Source of the DNA: Streptacidiphilus sp. P02-A3a
Lineage (GTDB): Bacteria > Actinomycetota > Actinomycetes > Streptomycetales > Streptomycetaceae
Assembly (NCBI RefSeq): GCF_014084105.1
Contig: NZ_CP048289.1
Coordinates: forward strand, 567,922-631,921
Length of the DNA stretch: 64,000 nt
Direction: 5' to 3'
The position numbers were made by a program, and so were the translations under genes. Shown piece by piece: positions 50,603 to 58,882 of the stretch (the stretch's first letter is position 1; each line of letters begins with the position of its first letter). Under the pieces are notes generated by a model. The model saw only the letters and a program-made list of their open reading frames with translations, ran no database searches and was not told the DNA's origin.

Positions 50603-50782
50603 TCACGGCCGTGAGCTCGGGAGTGTGTGGAAGTGCCGGGCGCGCTCCTGCTGCCGTTCGGACTCGTCGCGGGCCAGCAACTGATCGGTGAGCGGCGAAG
50701 TCTCCAGCCAGACCCGGTGGCGGCCCAACCGCAGCCAGTGGCCCGAGCGCTGGAACCGCAGGGAAGAGGGGAAGTGGGGCAT
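50603..50782 (-). CDS. small hypothetical protein
   Basis: 59 residues from ATG 50782. SLRFQRSGHWLRLGRHRVWLE is a beta-hairpin-like basic stretch, followed by a helix rich in E, R and Q. It is possibly a small DNA-binding protein. No family was recognised. Confidence 0.5.
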   Translation of the reverse strand: MPHFPSSLRFQRSGHWLRLGRHRVWLETSPLTDQLLARDESERQQERARHFHTLPSSRP

Positions 50783-50821
50783 GTTCGGGCTCCAAGGAGG
50801 AAGGGGGGAGAGCATCGCCGG

Positions 50822-52096
50822 TCACCGTGTCCGAGGGCTGGGGAACTGTGTCGGCCGTACGGACGCGCCGGCATCGGCTGCCCCAGTACCGAGCGCTGAC
50901 GACGTCCTAGCCTTAGCCGCTGCGGGCGATGCGGCCAGCGCCGCGCTGTGCGGAGCGGGGAACGCCGAGGGGGGCTGGGTCCGTGTCACGATGTGGGACT
51001 GCGCTGGGCCGCCGACACCGAGCAACTCGGCCTCCGAGTCGACAAGTTCCGACTGCGCGGCGCTGACGAACTCAGCGGCGAACCCGAACCGGTCGGAGAG
51101 CTGATATGCCTCGTCGTCGAGGTCGGTGATCTGCTCGCCTGCCGCCTCCAACGCTTCCCGGACCCGTTCCAGCGCACCGTGATCGGGATGGAGTAGGTGG
51201 TCGACCGCATGCCGAAGCTCGACGCTGTTCTCGGCGGACCTGATCTGGTCGGTGAGGCGCAGCAGTTCCGCCCCGGCGGTGTAGGGCCCGAGCGGGTTCG
51301 CTGGGGTGGTGGTTCGTGCCGGGTCGAGGGCGGGGTCGAGGTCGACGCTGTAGCGGGCGGTGCGGAGCATTTCGGCTGCGTGGGTGGCGATGGCGGTCTG
51401 CTCGCCCCGGTCCATGCTGGTCGGCAGGCGGTGCCGGGGGCCGTGCCAGTCGTTGGTGAAGGCGAACCCGGCGTGGTCGAGCAGGGAGTAGGCGAAGGAG
51501 TCTCCTCCACGGGCGACGACGCTTCCGCTGGGCTCGGCGGTGATGGTGACGGTGATGGGCACGGAAGGCTCCTGGACGAGTGGCGTCGGGGGAAGGGATG
51601 GGGGGAGGTGGCCGAGGTCGGCGGCGATGCGCTGGCACTCGGTCTGCAGGCGGAAGGCGTCGCGGTACGGGTCGTGGACGCGGCCGTCCTCACGGACCCG
51701 GGTCGCGACAACGACCACCTGGCGGTCCTGGTTGCGCAGGGCGATCCATCGGCAGGCGTCCGGATCACCCGCAGGCGCGATCCCGGTTGCTGCCACCATG
51801 CGGCGGGCAACGTCGGCCCACTGGGCGTCGGTCAGGTCCGGGTGGCGGGGATCCGAGCGGACCTCGCAGAACCACACCGGCCGTTGCGGTGCCCCGGGCC
51901 CCAGTCGCTCGACGGGGGCGTCGAGCGACTGGGCCAGATACGGCAGGGCGTCGTGGCGGGCGAGCATCTCGATCGGGGCACCGTGGCAGTCGCCGTCGAT
52001 GAGACGGGGATTGGTGTACCCGCCGCGCTGGCCCGTGCTGAGTTGCTGGCCGAGCAGCCCGAGGGTGTGCTGTTGGCGCTGCAAGTACGCGATCAC
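50822..52096 (-). CDS. relaxase-like protein lacking the HUH histidines
   Basis: 424 residues from GTG 52096. The N-terminus (TLGLLGQQLSTGQRGGYTNPR) and TDAQWADVARRMVAATGIAP, then GDPDACRWIALRNQDRQVVVV and ATRVREDGR align with the relaxase at 23768, where the same place reads RHAEDHIHI. The metal-binding His residues are replaced by N-Q-D-R-Q-V. It should not nick DNA in the usual way and may instead bind oriT or partner the true relaxase. The tail has SAALAASPAAAKARTSS and ends SPRTR. Confidence 0.7.
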   Translation of the reverse strand: MIAYLQRQQHTLGLLGQQLSTGQRGGYTNPRLIDGDCHGAPIEMLARHDALPYLAQSLDAPVERLGPGAPQRPVWFCEVRSDPRHPDLTDAQWADVARRMVAATGIAPAGDPDACRWIALRNQDRQVVVVATRVREDGRVHDPYRDAFRLQTECQRIAADLGHLPPSLPPTPLVQEPSVPITVTITAEPSGSVVARGGDSFAYSLLDHAGFAFTNDWHGPRHRLPTSMDRGEQTAIATHAAEMLRTARYSVDLDPALDPARTTTPANPLGPYTAGAELLRLTDQIRSAENSVELRHAVDHLLHPDHGALERVREALEAAGEQITDLDDEAYQLSDRFGFAAEFVSAAQSELVDSEAELLGVGGPAQSHIVTRTQPPSAFPAPHSAALAASPAAAKARTSSALGTGAADAGASVRPTQFPSPRTR

Positions 52097-52157
52097 GACG
52101 TTGACCTCGAAGGAGAGTGGCGGACAGGAGCCCGGGGGCCGGGCCGTCAGGAACAGA

Positions 52158-52204
52158 AGGATCCGCGGATTCCCCGGTTTGGCCCTGCCGGAGATCGCTG
52201 GTAG
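52158..52204. repeat. 47-bp intergenic repeat, copy b
   Basis: It begins AGGATCCGCGGATTCCCCGG, continues TTTGGCCCTGCCGGA and ends TGGTAG. It lies in the gap between the two relaxase-like genes. Confidence 0.65.
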
Positions 52205-52213
52205 ACGCCCGGC

Positions 52214-52723
52214 TCATCGCGTCTGGGCGAGGCCATGGTCGTAGGCGAAGTGCATGCAGGCGGCGCGGGCGTCGTAGGCGTCGTGGTGCAGCCGGGCCCA
52301 GCGGCCGTCCTGGCGGATGACGGTGGCCACGATGTCGAGGCCGTCGGCCTGGTTGCGCATGGCGACCCAGCGGTACGCCGAGGGGTCGCCGTCCGGCTCG
52401 ATCCCGGTGACGTCGAGGACCTCGCGCGTCAGCTCGAACCAGGCGTCGTCATCGACTTCCACTCCGGTGGTGTTGCGGATGGCGCAGTGCCAGGTGAGTC
52501 GCCGCGCTGCGGCGTGCCCGGTCCGCGGCTTCCGCAAGGTGATCGGCTCGTCGAGCAGCAGTGCCAGGTACGGCAGCGCGACGGTGTCCTGAGCGGTCAG
52601 TTCCGGTGACCAGGCGGTAAGCAGGTAAGGAGCGAAGCCGGGCTCGCTGCGGTGGAGGCTGCTGAACAGGTCGGTGGTGCTCTCGGTGCGGCGCACATCG
52701 CAGAGCAGGGGATAGGTGGGCAT
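52214..52723 (-). CDS. second relaxase-like protein lacking the HUH histidines
   Basis: 169 residues from ATG 52723. RLTWHCAIRNTTGVEVDDDAW, REVLDVTGIEPDGDPSAYRWV and AMRNQADGLDIVATVIRQDGR follow the same relaxase landmarks, with N-Q-A-D-G-L in place of the His motif. It covers only the catalytic-domain region and ends at about the point where the relaxase continues. It is a neighbour and paralogue of the protein at 50822, so the loss of His is shared by both. Confidence 0.7.
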   Translation of the reverse strand: MPTYPLLCDVRRTESTTDLFSSLHRSEPGFAPYLLTAWSPELTAQDTVALPYLALLLDEPITLRKPRTGHAAARRLTWHCAIRNTTGVEVDDDAWFELTREVLDVTGIEPDGDPSAYRWVAMRNQADGLDIVATVIRQDGRWARLHHDAYDARAACMHFAYDHGLAQTR

Positions 52724-52792
52724 GGGGTATCCACATCACTGGGCGGGGAAGGAGAACCGGTGCCCCGCAACGGGGGCACCGGGAGCGGGCGG

Positions 52793-53290
52793 TCAGAAGT
52801 GGGGGTTCTCCGTGGGCCGGTCGGCCTCGGTGGCGGCCTGGAGCAGCTCGGCGAGGTCGCCGGGTTCGGAGGAACGCTGGTCGATCCACCACCCGGCGCG
52901 GGTGATGGTGCGCGCGGCGTCCTCGATCTCCTCCCACCCCGCCTCGCCGGTCTCGCCTTCGAGGACCAGAGAGGCGTAGGCGGCAGGCAGGAGCTGGTGG
53001 CGGCAGCGCACGCCCCAGGCGACGGCGCGCTCGGTCCCTTCCAGGGGCGGCATCCGGTACTGCTGCGACCAGGCGTCGGACTCGGCCTGCTCCTGGGCGC
53101 GCTTGGCCTCCAGCCAGGCGGCCTTGTCCTGCTCGTCGCCTTCCTTGGCGGCCCGCCAGCAGTCGGTGCACTCCTGCTTGGCCAGCCACTGGGCGAAGCC
53201 CGCGCGACGGTCGGCGGCCCGGTCGGACAGGTCGCGCTCGGCCTGGTGCCCGCAGGAATGGGTGATCTGCCAGATGGTCTTCACGGCCAT
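52793..53290 (-). CDS. zinc-finger-like hypothetical protein
   Basis: 165 residues from ATG 53290. ITHSCGHQAERDLSDRAADRR with KQECTDCWRAAKE gives a C-x-H...C-x-x-C zinc site, followed by long charged helices and ASLVLEGETGEAGWEEIEDAA, AGWWIDQR. This type is common on Streptomyces plasmids. Function unknown. Confidence 0.6.
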   Translation of the reverse strand: MAVKTIWQITHSCGHQAERDLSDRAADRRAGFAQWLAKQECTDCWRAAKEGDEQDKAAWLEAKRAQEQAESDAWSQQYRMPPLEGTERAVAWGVRCRHQLLPAAYASLVLEGETGEAGWEEIEDAARTITRAGWWIDQRSSEPGDLAELLQAATEADRPTENPHF

Positions 53291-53316
53291 GAGAACTTCT
53301 CCTTGAGGGAGTTGGG

Positions 53317-54093
53317 TCAGCGGTTGCGGGAGAACGCGATGCGCGGGTCCGCCGGGCCGGCAGCCGCAGCGGAGGTCGCGGGAGCCGCGACCGGCGCCCT
53401 GCCGGGCAGGCCGGCACGGGCGGGGCTGGCGGCGAGCGCGGTGACGCTGAAGCGGTGCCTGGGGTTGGTGAAGCCCTCGCTGCGCTCAAGGTCCGCAGCT
53501 GTCACCGGTGCAGGACGGCGACGGGCTGCTACGTCCTGGGCGAGGCGGGGCTGCACAGCGACCTGGAGGTCGGAACGGTGCATCGACAGCGTGGCGGCGG
53601 CGACCTTCCCGAGCGCCTTGTTGCGATCGGTGGGGATGGGCAGCGTGTAGATGTCCAGCTCGTGGTTGAAGCGCCATCCGTGCGACTCGAGGATTGCTCC
53701 GCCGTGTTCAACGGCGCCCATCGTGTCCGCGGTGGCGGCGACGACTCCGAGCTGCGGATGCTCGGCGAACGCGACGTCCGGCTCGAGGCGCGGGGGCTGG
53801 GCGCGGGCGCGAGCCGGTTCGGAGGCCAGCGAGGGGTCGAACGCGGAGTCCGCGTCGACCCGGTAGCCAGCCTTGCGCAGCAGTGCAACGGCCCGGGTGG
53901 CGCGGTCCTGCCCCTTGCGCTGCTGGTCGGCCAGCGCGTACAGGGCCGGGTGGCCCGGGACGGGGTGGAAGCTGAAGCCCTTCAACATCCAGGTGCTGGC
54001 GGCCTGTTGTCGGGGATTACTGGCGACGATGCCGTAGTCGGGATGGCGGCCGACCGCCACGTCGGGCAGTGAGTCGTGATCGGGGGTGGACAT
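53317..54093 (-). CDS. hypothetical protein with two repeated units
   Basis: 258 residues from GTG/ATG 54093. Two similar blocks occur: VAVGRHPDYGIVASNPRQQAA with HPVPGHPALYALAD, and VAFAEHPQLGVVAATADTMGA with FNHELDIYTLPIPTD. The C-terminal 60 residues are Ala/Pro-rich, contain FSVTALAASPARAG and end RIAFSRNR. No family was recognised. Confidence 0.65.
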   Translation of the reverse strand: MSTPDHDSLPDVAVGRHPDYGIVASNPRQQAASTWMLKGFSFHPVPGHPALYALADQQRKGQDRATRAVALLRKAGYRVDADSAFDPSLASEPARARAQPPRLEPDVAFAEHPQLGVVAATADTMGAVEHGGAILESHGWRFNHELDIYTLPIPTDRNKALGKVAAATLSMHRSDLQVAVQPRLAQDVAARRRPAPVTAADLERSEGFTNPRHRFSVTALAASPARAGLPGRAPVAAPATSAAAAGPADPRIAFSRNR

Positions 54094-54185
54094 GGCAGTT
54101 TCTTCCGGTACGGAGGCGAAGACGGGAGCGGGGAACAGGGCGGCGGGGTCTGCGGGAGCAGGTCATTGGCGCGACTCCTCGGTGG

Positions 54186-55292
54186 TCAGCGGCGGGGACG
54201 GGGCGAGGTCTGGGAGGCCGGTGGCTGCGCGGCGGGTGGGGTGCCGGTCGATGGCGTGTGCCGGGCCGAGGGCGACGTGGCTCGGGCAGCCTGGGCACGC
54301 GAGGAGTCGCGGCCAGGCGGAGCCGGAGCCCCGGCACGGGGGCCGGGCGGCTTGGCGGTGTGGCGGTCGGCCAGCTCGCCGCGCAGCGTGCGGACCTCCA
54401 CGGTGCGCCGGTCGATCTCGGTGGCCATCAGGTGAAGCCGGTAGAGGTGGCGTTCGGCGTCGGGGCCGCCCAGGTGCTGCCACCAGTCGGCGGCGGCGTG
54501 CAGGGCCGCGACCGCCTGGGCGAGCGTGCCGTCCAGGGGGGAGGCGATCTCGTCCAGTGCCGCGACGACGTCCCGGGTGTGCCGGGCATGGTCGCTGACG
54601 AACGCCGCGAGGTGGTCCACGCCGAAGTCCCGTGCCCGGGTCGCGTGGTGGGCGCGGGGATCCTCGGTCAGCAGCTCGGGCGGGCACTGGACCTCGAAGC
54701 CCTCGAACCGCAGCGAACCGATCGCCCGGGTGACCGCGCCGCGCTGCTCGTCGTGGTCGGTCATGCCCAGCGGCAGCCGGTGGAAGCGACCGGTCGGCAG
54801 CTCGACGGGGACGAACCCGGCCCGGTAAAGGCTCGGGTGGGCGCCGGCCTCGTTGAGGACCGGGCGCGGGTCGGGACGCGGCACGACACCGAGGCCGTCC
54901 AGGCGCCGGTCGACGGCGGCCAGCAGCGGTCCGATGCCCAGGTGGGCGTGGTCGGGGCCGGTAGTCTCCGAGTCCCACCACATCTCGCAGCCGGCATCGC
55001 TCTCCCGCAAGGCCATCGCAAGCCACGCACCCGGAGGCTGCTCCTCGGCGGGCTCCTGCGGCGGGGTGATCAGCAGGTTCCTGCCGTCGGGCAGCGGAGC
55101 GAGGATGAACGTTTCGCTGATGCCCTGTTCCAGGCCGCAGGAAAGGCCGCGCGATTCCAGCGCCGCGCTGATCCGGGGCACCCAGCCCACCTTGTACGGG
55201 GGAGGCGCCGGCACCGGCAGGCGGGGGCCGTCGATGCGGGCAGTGACCAGGCTGTCCTCACGGGCGAAGGTGACGGTGGTGCGGTCCAACAT
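54186..55292 (-). CDS. hypothetical protein with Arg-rich tail
   Basis: 368 residues from ATG 55292. An alpha/beta N-terminal half (RISAALESRGLSCGLEQGISE, TFILAPLPDGRNLLITPP) precedes a helical half (VDHLAAFVSDHARHTRDVVAA, LHLMATEIDRRTVEVRTLRG). The last 60 residues are disordered, with RAQAARATS 28 residues before the RPRR end. Function unknown. Confidence 0.65.
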   Translation of the reverse strand: MLDRTTVTFAREDSLVTARIDGPRLPVPAPPPYKVGWVPRISAALESRGLSCGLEQGISETFILAPLPDGRNLLITPPQEPAEEQPPGAWLAMALRESDAGCEMWWDSETTGPDHAHLGIGPLLAAVDRRLDGLGVVPRPDPRPVLNEAGAHPSLYRAGFVPVELPTGRFHRLPLGMTDHDEQRGAVTRAIGSLRFEGFEVQCPPELLTEDPRAHHATRARDFGVDHLAAFVSDHARHTRDVVAALDEIASPLDGTLAQAVAALHAAADWWQHLGGPDAERHLYRLHLMATEIDRRTVEVRTLRGELADRHTAKPPGPRAGAPAPPGRDSSRAQAARATSPSARHTPSTGTPPAAQPPASQTSPRPRR

Positions 55293-55390
55293 GGGTGCAG
55301 CTCCTGGTTCATGGGTACGGGGAAGGGCGGCGGTCAGCGACGGTGGGTGGACGAGGGGCGGGCCGCAGACTGCGGGGGCGGTGTTCCATG

Positions 55391-55437
55391 AGGATCCGGG
55401 GATCCGCCGGTTTGGCCTCGCCGGAAGTCGGTGCTAA
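55391..55437. repeat. 47-bp intergenic repeat, copy c
   Basis: It begins AGGATCCGGGGATCCGCCGG, continues TTTGGCCTCGCCGGAAGTCG and ends GTGCTAA. It lies in the gap upstream of the gene at 54186. Confidence 0.65.
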
Positions 55438-55442
55438 TGGCG

Positions 55443-56828
55443 TCAGCGCGGGCGACGAGGTGTCGGCGGATGCGGCGGTGCCGGGGCCGGGGGCGGAACG
55501 GCTGGTGCCCCGGGGTTGCTGGAGGCTGATCGGGCCAGGGCCGCCTGGACACGGCCGGTCGGTGCAGGCTGCTCGGCGACGATGCGGTCGGCCAGGTACT
55601 CGGCCGCGCGGACGAGCGCTGGGCCTTGGAAGGTCAGGTCGGAGGCGTAGTGCCAGACCTCGGAGTTGCGGATCTCCTGTGCCTGGCTCGCGTAGAGCGC
55701 CCGCGAGCCGGGCAGTGAGATGTCCATCAGCGCCATGACCTCGTTCCACTCATGGCGGATCCGGTCGGCGCGTTGCAGGGTGTCGTCGAGTGCGCGCAGC
55801 CGCAGCAGGTCGTCGCTGACCAGCCCCTCGACGTAGTCGGCACCGGTCGCGGCGGCCCGGACCTCGGCCAGCACCTCGGGGCCGTGGTCAAGGAACGTCT
55901 CGACGTGCTCCCACGCTGCGGCGTCCCGGGCCACCTTGCCGTCCGAGTAGCCCTCCTCATCGACCGGCCATCCCTCCAAGTCGCAGAAGGAGTCCGACAC
56001 CGCGTCCCAGGCGTCCGACGCCTGTTCGATGCCCTCGGCTGCTGCTCGCAGGGCCTGGACGCGTGCTCGCCGCACGGCCTGTTCGTAGCGGGGGAGGAAC
56101 TGCTGCCGCACGTGGGCTACGGCCTGTTCCGGGGAGAGGCCGACGGCGATGGCCGTCGGTGGTGGCGTGTTGTCGAGGTAGTGCAGATCGGTCGGGAGCG
56201 ACGACGGGTGCAGGGCGCCGACGAGGAACTGGTCGGTGACGCCGGGGCGGGGCACAGCCACGAGTCGGGCATGGTCGGGCCCGGTGAGGATGGCCACCTC
56301 GTGCATCACGTACTGCTCGAACGCGGCGTCCAGCAGGCCCAGGTCCCAGACCTGTTCGCGCAGCCTGGTCTGGTCGCTGACCTGGTGGACCCGCGCGGTC
56401 CACCCGGGCAGCAGGCCCGGCACCGAGGAGGCGAATGCGTGCAGGTCGGATGTGGCCGACCATCCGCGCGGTACCTCCTGGCGGACGGTCGGCAGCGCTC
56501 GACCCGCAGGGTCGAACTCCATGCGGACGTACGGGCCGCTTCCTGCTTCTGGACCGGCAGGGTCGGAGGAATGCCGGAAGACACCGCCAGTGGAGGCCGA
56601 CTGCCCGTCCGCGTCCGTGTGCTGGGAGACAATGATCAAGTCCCAGCCGCGATGACGGAGGTGGTTGTCGTCCGCCGGGCGGGCGGTGGAGAGGCTGCTC
56701 TGTTTGTAGCGTGCGAGCAGGGTCTCAAACGTTTCGATGTCGGTGGCGTTCAGCTCGGAGTGGTCGAGGTACGCGGGAGAGCGGCGAACTCCTTCATTCT
56801 CGGAGTAGGCTGGAGTGGGATAGCTCAT
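55443..56828 (-). CDS. hypothetical protein with AALARS tail motif
   Basis: 461 residues from ATG 56828. Beta/alpha sequence (EQYVMHEVAILTGPDHARLVA) is followed by a long helical middle (QAVRRARVQALRAAAEGIEQA, DDTLQRADRIRHEWNEVMALM). RVQAALARS occurs 27 residues before the PRRPR terminus. It lies directly downstream of the VirB4-like gene, suggesting a role with the secretion machine. No family was recognised. Confidence 0.65.
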   Translation of the reverse strand: MSYPTPAYSENEGVRRSPAYLDHSELNATDIETFETLLARYKQSSLSTARPADDNHLRHRGWDLIIVSQHTDADGQSASTGGVFRHSSDPAGPEAGSGPYVRMEFDPAGRALPTVRQEVPRGWSATSDLHAFASSVPGLLPGWTARVHQVSDQTRLREQVWDLGLLDAAFEQYVMHEVAILTGPDHARLVAVPRPGVTDQFLVGALHPSSLPTDLHYLDNTPPPTAIAVGLSPEQAVAHVRQQFLPRYEQAVRRARVQALRAAAEGIEQASDAWDAVSDSFCDLEGWPVDEEGYSDGKVARDAAAWEHVETFLDHGPEVLAEVRAAATGADYVEGLVSDDLLRLRALDDTLQRADRIRHEWNEVMALMDISLPGSRALYASQAQEIRNSEVWHYASDLTFQGPALVRAAEYLADRIVAEQPAPTGRVQAALARSASSNPGAPAVPPPAPAPPHPPTPRRPR

Positions 56829-56862
56829 CGGTCAACTCGCCTTTTAGTAAAGGGATTTGGGC

Positions 56863-58368
56863 CTAGGCGGCCATGCGGGCATCGGTGTCGAACAGTTCGC
56901 GCTCGGCGGGGTGGAGGATGTGCTGCGTGATGAAGGACCGCCCCGCGACCTTCCACAGCCCCCGGCCCTTGGTGAGCGCCGAAACGGCCTGGGTCTCGAC
57001 TCCGGTCAAGCCGAGCAGCGAGGCGGCGGCGGCGAGTTGGTCGGGTTCCTGGCGGTAGATGATGCGGGTGGAGCAGTCGGCCAGCAGGCCCTCGGCCAGC
57101 ACCCGGCCGCGCGAGCCGGCGTCACCCGCGCTGAGCAGGTCGGACAGGCGGTGGATGACCATCAGGTTGGCGATCCCCAAGCCGCGCGAGAGCTTCCACT
57201 GGCTCTGCATGCGCTCCAGGAGGCCGACGTGCCGCATCAGGCGCCATGCCTCGTCGTAGATCACCCAGCGTCGGCCGCCGTCCGGGTCGGCGAGGGCGGA
57301 CTCCATCCAGGCGCTGGCGCAGGTCATCGCGAGGACCAGGGCGGTGTCGTCGCCCGAGCCGCCGAGGCGGGACAGGTCGATGGAGAGCATCGGTGTGGTC
57401 GGGTCGAATGTGACGGAGCTGGGGGCGTCGAACATGCCGCTCAAGTCGCCGTGCACCAGACGGCGCAGGGCGTGCGCGAGGTCCTGGGCGGCGGGCCCCA
57501 TGTGGCCGCCCTGGTCGCCGAGGGCGCGGTCGAGGCGCTCGGGCGAGCCGAGGGTGTGGGCGATCTCGCCGAGCAGCGGCACCGTACCGCCGGCCTGAGC
57601 CTCGGCCACGACCTGGTCGAGCGCGAGGTCCAGCGCGGTGTGCTCCATCGGCAACAGGTCGCGCTTGAGCACGGTGCGGGCCAGGGCCGCCAGGAGCAGG
57701 AGGCGGCGCTTGCGGACTTCGGTCGACCAGTCGTCCTCGCTGACCGAGGCGGGTCGGGCCGGAGCGTCCAGGGGGTTCAGCCTGCCCGGGAGCCCCGGTC
57801 CCAGCGCGATGCTGTAGCCGCCGAGGGCCTGCGCGACGGCTGTCCACTCTCCCTTGGGATCGCAGGGGACGTAGACCCGGTAGCCGTGGGCGATCGACCT
57901 GGTGGCGATGGACTTGGCCAGCGCGGACTTGCCCATGCCGATGATCCCGGCCAGGACGGCGTTCGGATTGGTGAAGCCCTCGATCCGCCCGCTGCTGTAC
58001 AGCGTGAACGGGTCGAAGCAGAACGCCGCCTCGGCGTGGACGTCGCGGCCGACGAAGATACCCTCCGCACCCAGGCCGCCCTCGGCGAGGAAGGGATAGG
58101 CCCCGGACACGGTGGCGGTGGTCATCCGGTGGGCGGGCAGGCTGAGCTTGCCGCCGCGCGCCGAGGAGGGGCCGGGGCGTCCCGACGGCGGGTAGGTCGG
58201 CCGTAGCTCCGGGTCGAGGGTGTCCTGGTCGCGGCGCTTGGGCGGGGCCCCAGCGAGGCGTGCCTGGCGGCGGGCCTGGGCGAAGTCGGTGCGGGCGGAA
58301 CGCTGCTGGGCGCGTGATGCCTTGCGGGGGACGAACAGGGGGGAGGCGCTGGCGCGGGTGCGGGGCAT
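56863..58368 (-). CDS. VirB4/TraC-like secretion ATPase
   Basis: 501 residues from ATG 58368. Walker A is GIIGMGKSALAKS with the Lys at 147. Walker B is RRWVIYDEAW. ANLMVIHRLSDLLSAGDAGSR and STRIIYRQEPDQLAAAASLLG follow as in VirB4 proteins. It powers the type IV channel. The N-terminal domain usual in VirB4 is short here; the SCO6880-like protein encoded next (58883) may supply it. Confidence 0.85.
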   Translation of the reverse strand: MPRTRASASPLFVPRKASRAQQRSARTDFAQARRQARLAGAPPKRRDQDTLDPELRPTYPPSGRPGPSSARGGKLSLPAHRMTTATVSGAYPFLAEGGLGAEGIFVGRDVHAEAAFCFDPFTLYSSGRIEGFTNPNAVLAGIIGMGKSALAKSIATRSIAHGYRVYVPCDPKGEWTAVAQALGGYSIALGPGLPGRLNPLDAPARPASVSEDDWSTEVRKRRLLLLAALARTVLKRDLLPMEHTALDLALDQVVAEAQAGGTVPLLGEIAHTLGSPERLDRALGDQGGHMGPAAQDLAHALRRLVHGDLSGMFDAPSSVTFDPTTPMLSIDLSRLGGSGDDTALVLAMTCASAWMESALADPDGGRRWVIYDEAWRLMRHVGLLERMQSQWKLSRGLGIANLMVIHRLSDLLSAGDAGSRGRVLAEGLLADCSTRIIYRQEPDQLAAAASLLGLTGVETQAVSALTKGRGLWKVAGRSFITQHILHPAERELFDTDARMAA

Positions 58369-58395
58369 GAACGTTTCTCCGGATGGAAGGCGAGG

Positions 58396-58848
58396 TCAGC
58401 GGCGGACGAGGCCGGTGAACGGGGTGTGCAGGTCGGTCGGGGTGGTGCGGCGGCGTACCAGGTGGGCGGCCCGCTGGTGGCGCTGGCAGATGGTCAGCTC
58501 GGGTGCGCCCTCGGGCAGGCCGGCCTGGCACGCCTCGCGTTCGGGGACTTCGCCGGAGTCGGGCCGGGGTGCCGCGTGGTAGGCGGCGTGGAGGTGGTCG
58601 GCGGCCTGCCAGATCCGGGTGCGGGCGGCGCGGAGCTGGTCGCCCTCGATCGGGATGAGCTGTCCGGTGCGGGCGGTATGGGCGTCGAGCAGGCCGTGCA
58701 GCGAGACGAGGTGGGCGTGCAGGGCGTCCAGCTCGGCGCGGGTGGTGACCAGCGGGCCGCCGGGGATGTTGAGCGCGCGGTGGAAATCGAGTGCGGCGGT
58801 GGCGAAGGGCACGAAGTCCTGCGCGGTCGGGCTGGCGGTGCGGGACAT
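58396..58848 (-). CDS. small hypothetical transfer-region protein
   Basis: 150 residues from ATG 58848. FVPFATAALDFHRALNIPGG, TRAELDALHAHLVSLHGLLDA, IWQAADHLHAAYHAAP and ICQRHQRAAHLVRRR are helical with many His residues. The protein lies between the VirB4 and SCO6880 genes, a place where actinomycete transfer operons often carry one such small gene. No function is known. Confidence 0.65.
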   Translation of the reverse strand: MSRTASPTAQDFVPFATAALDFHRALNIPGGPLVTTRAELDALHAHLVSLHGLLDAHTARTGQLIPIEGDQLRAARTRIWQAADHLHAAYHAAPRPDSGEVPEREACQAGLPEGAPELTICQRHQRAAHLVRRRTTPTDLHTPFTGLVRR

Positions 58849-58882
58849 GGGGGTGCTCTTTCGGAAGGGGGGAGGGCCGGGA

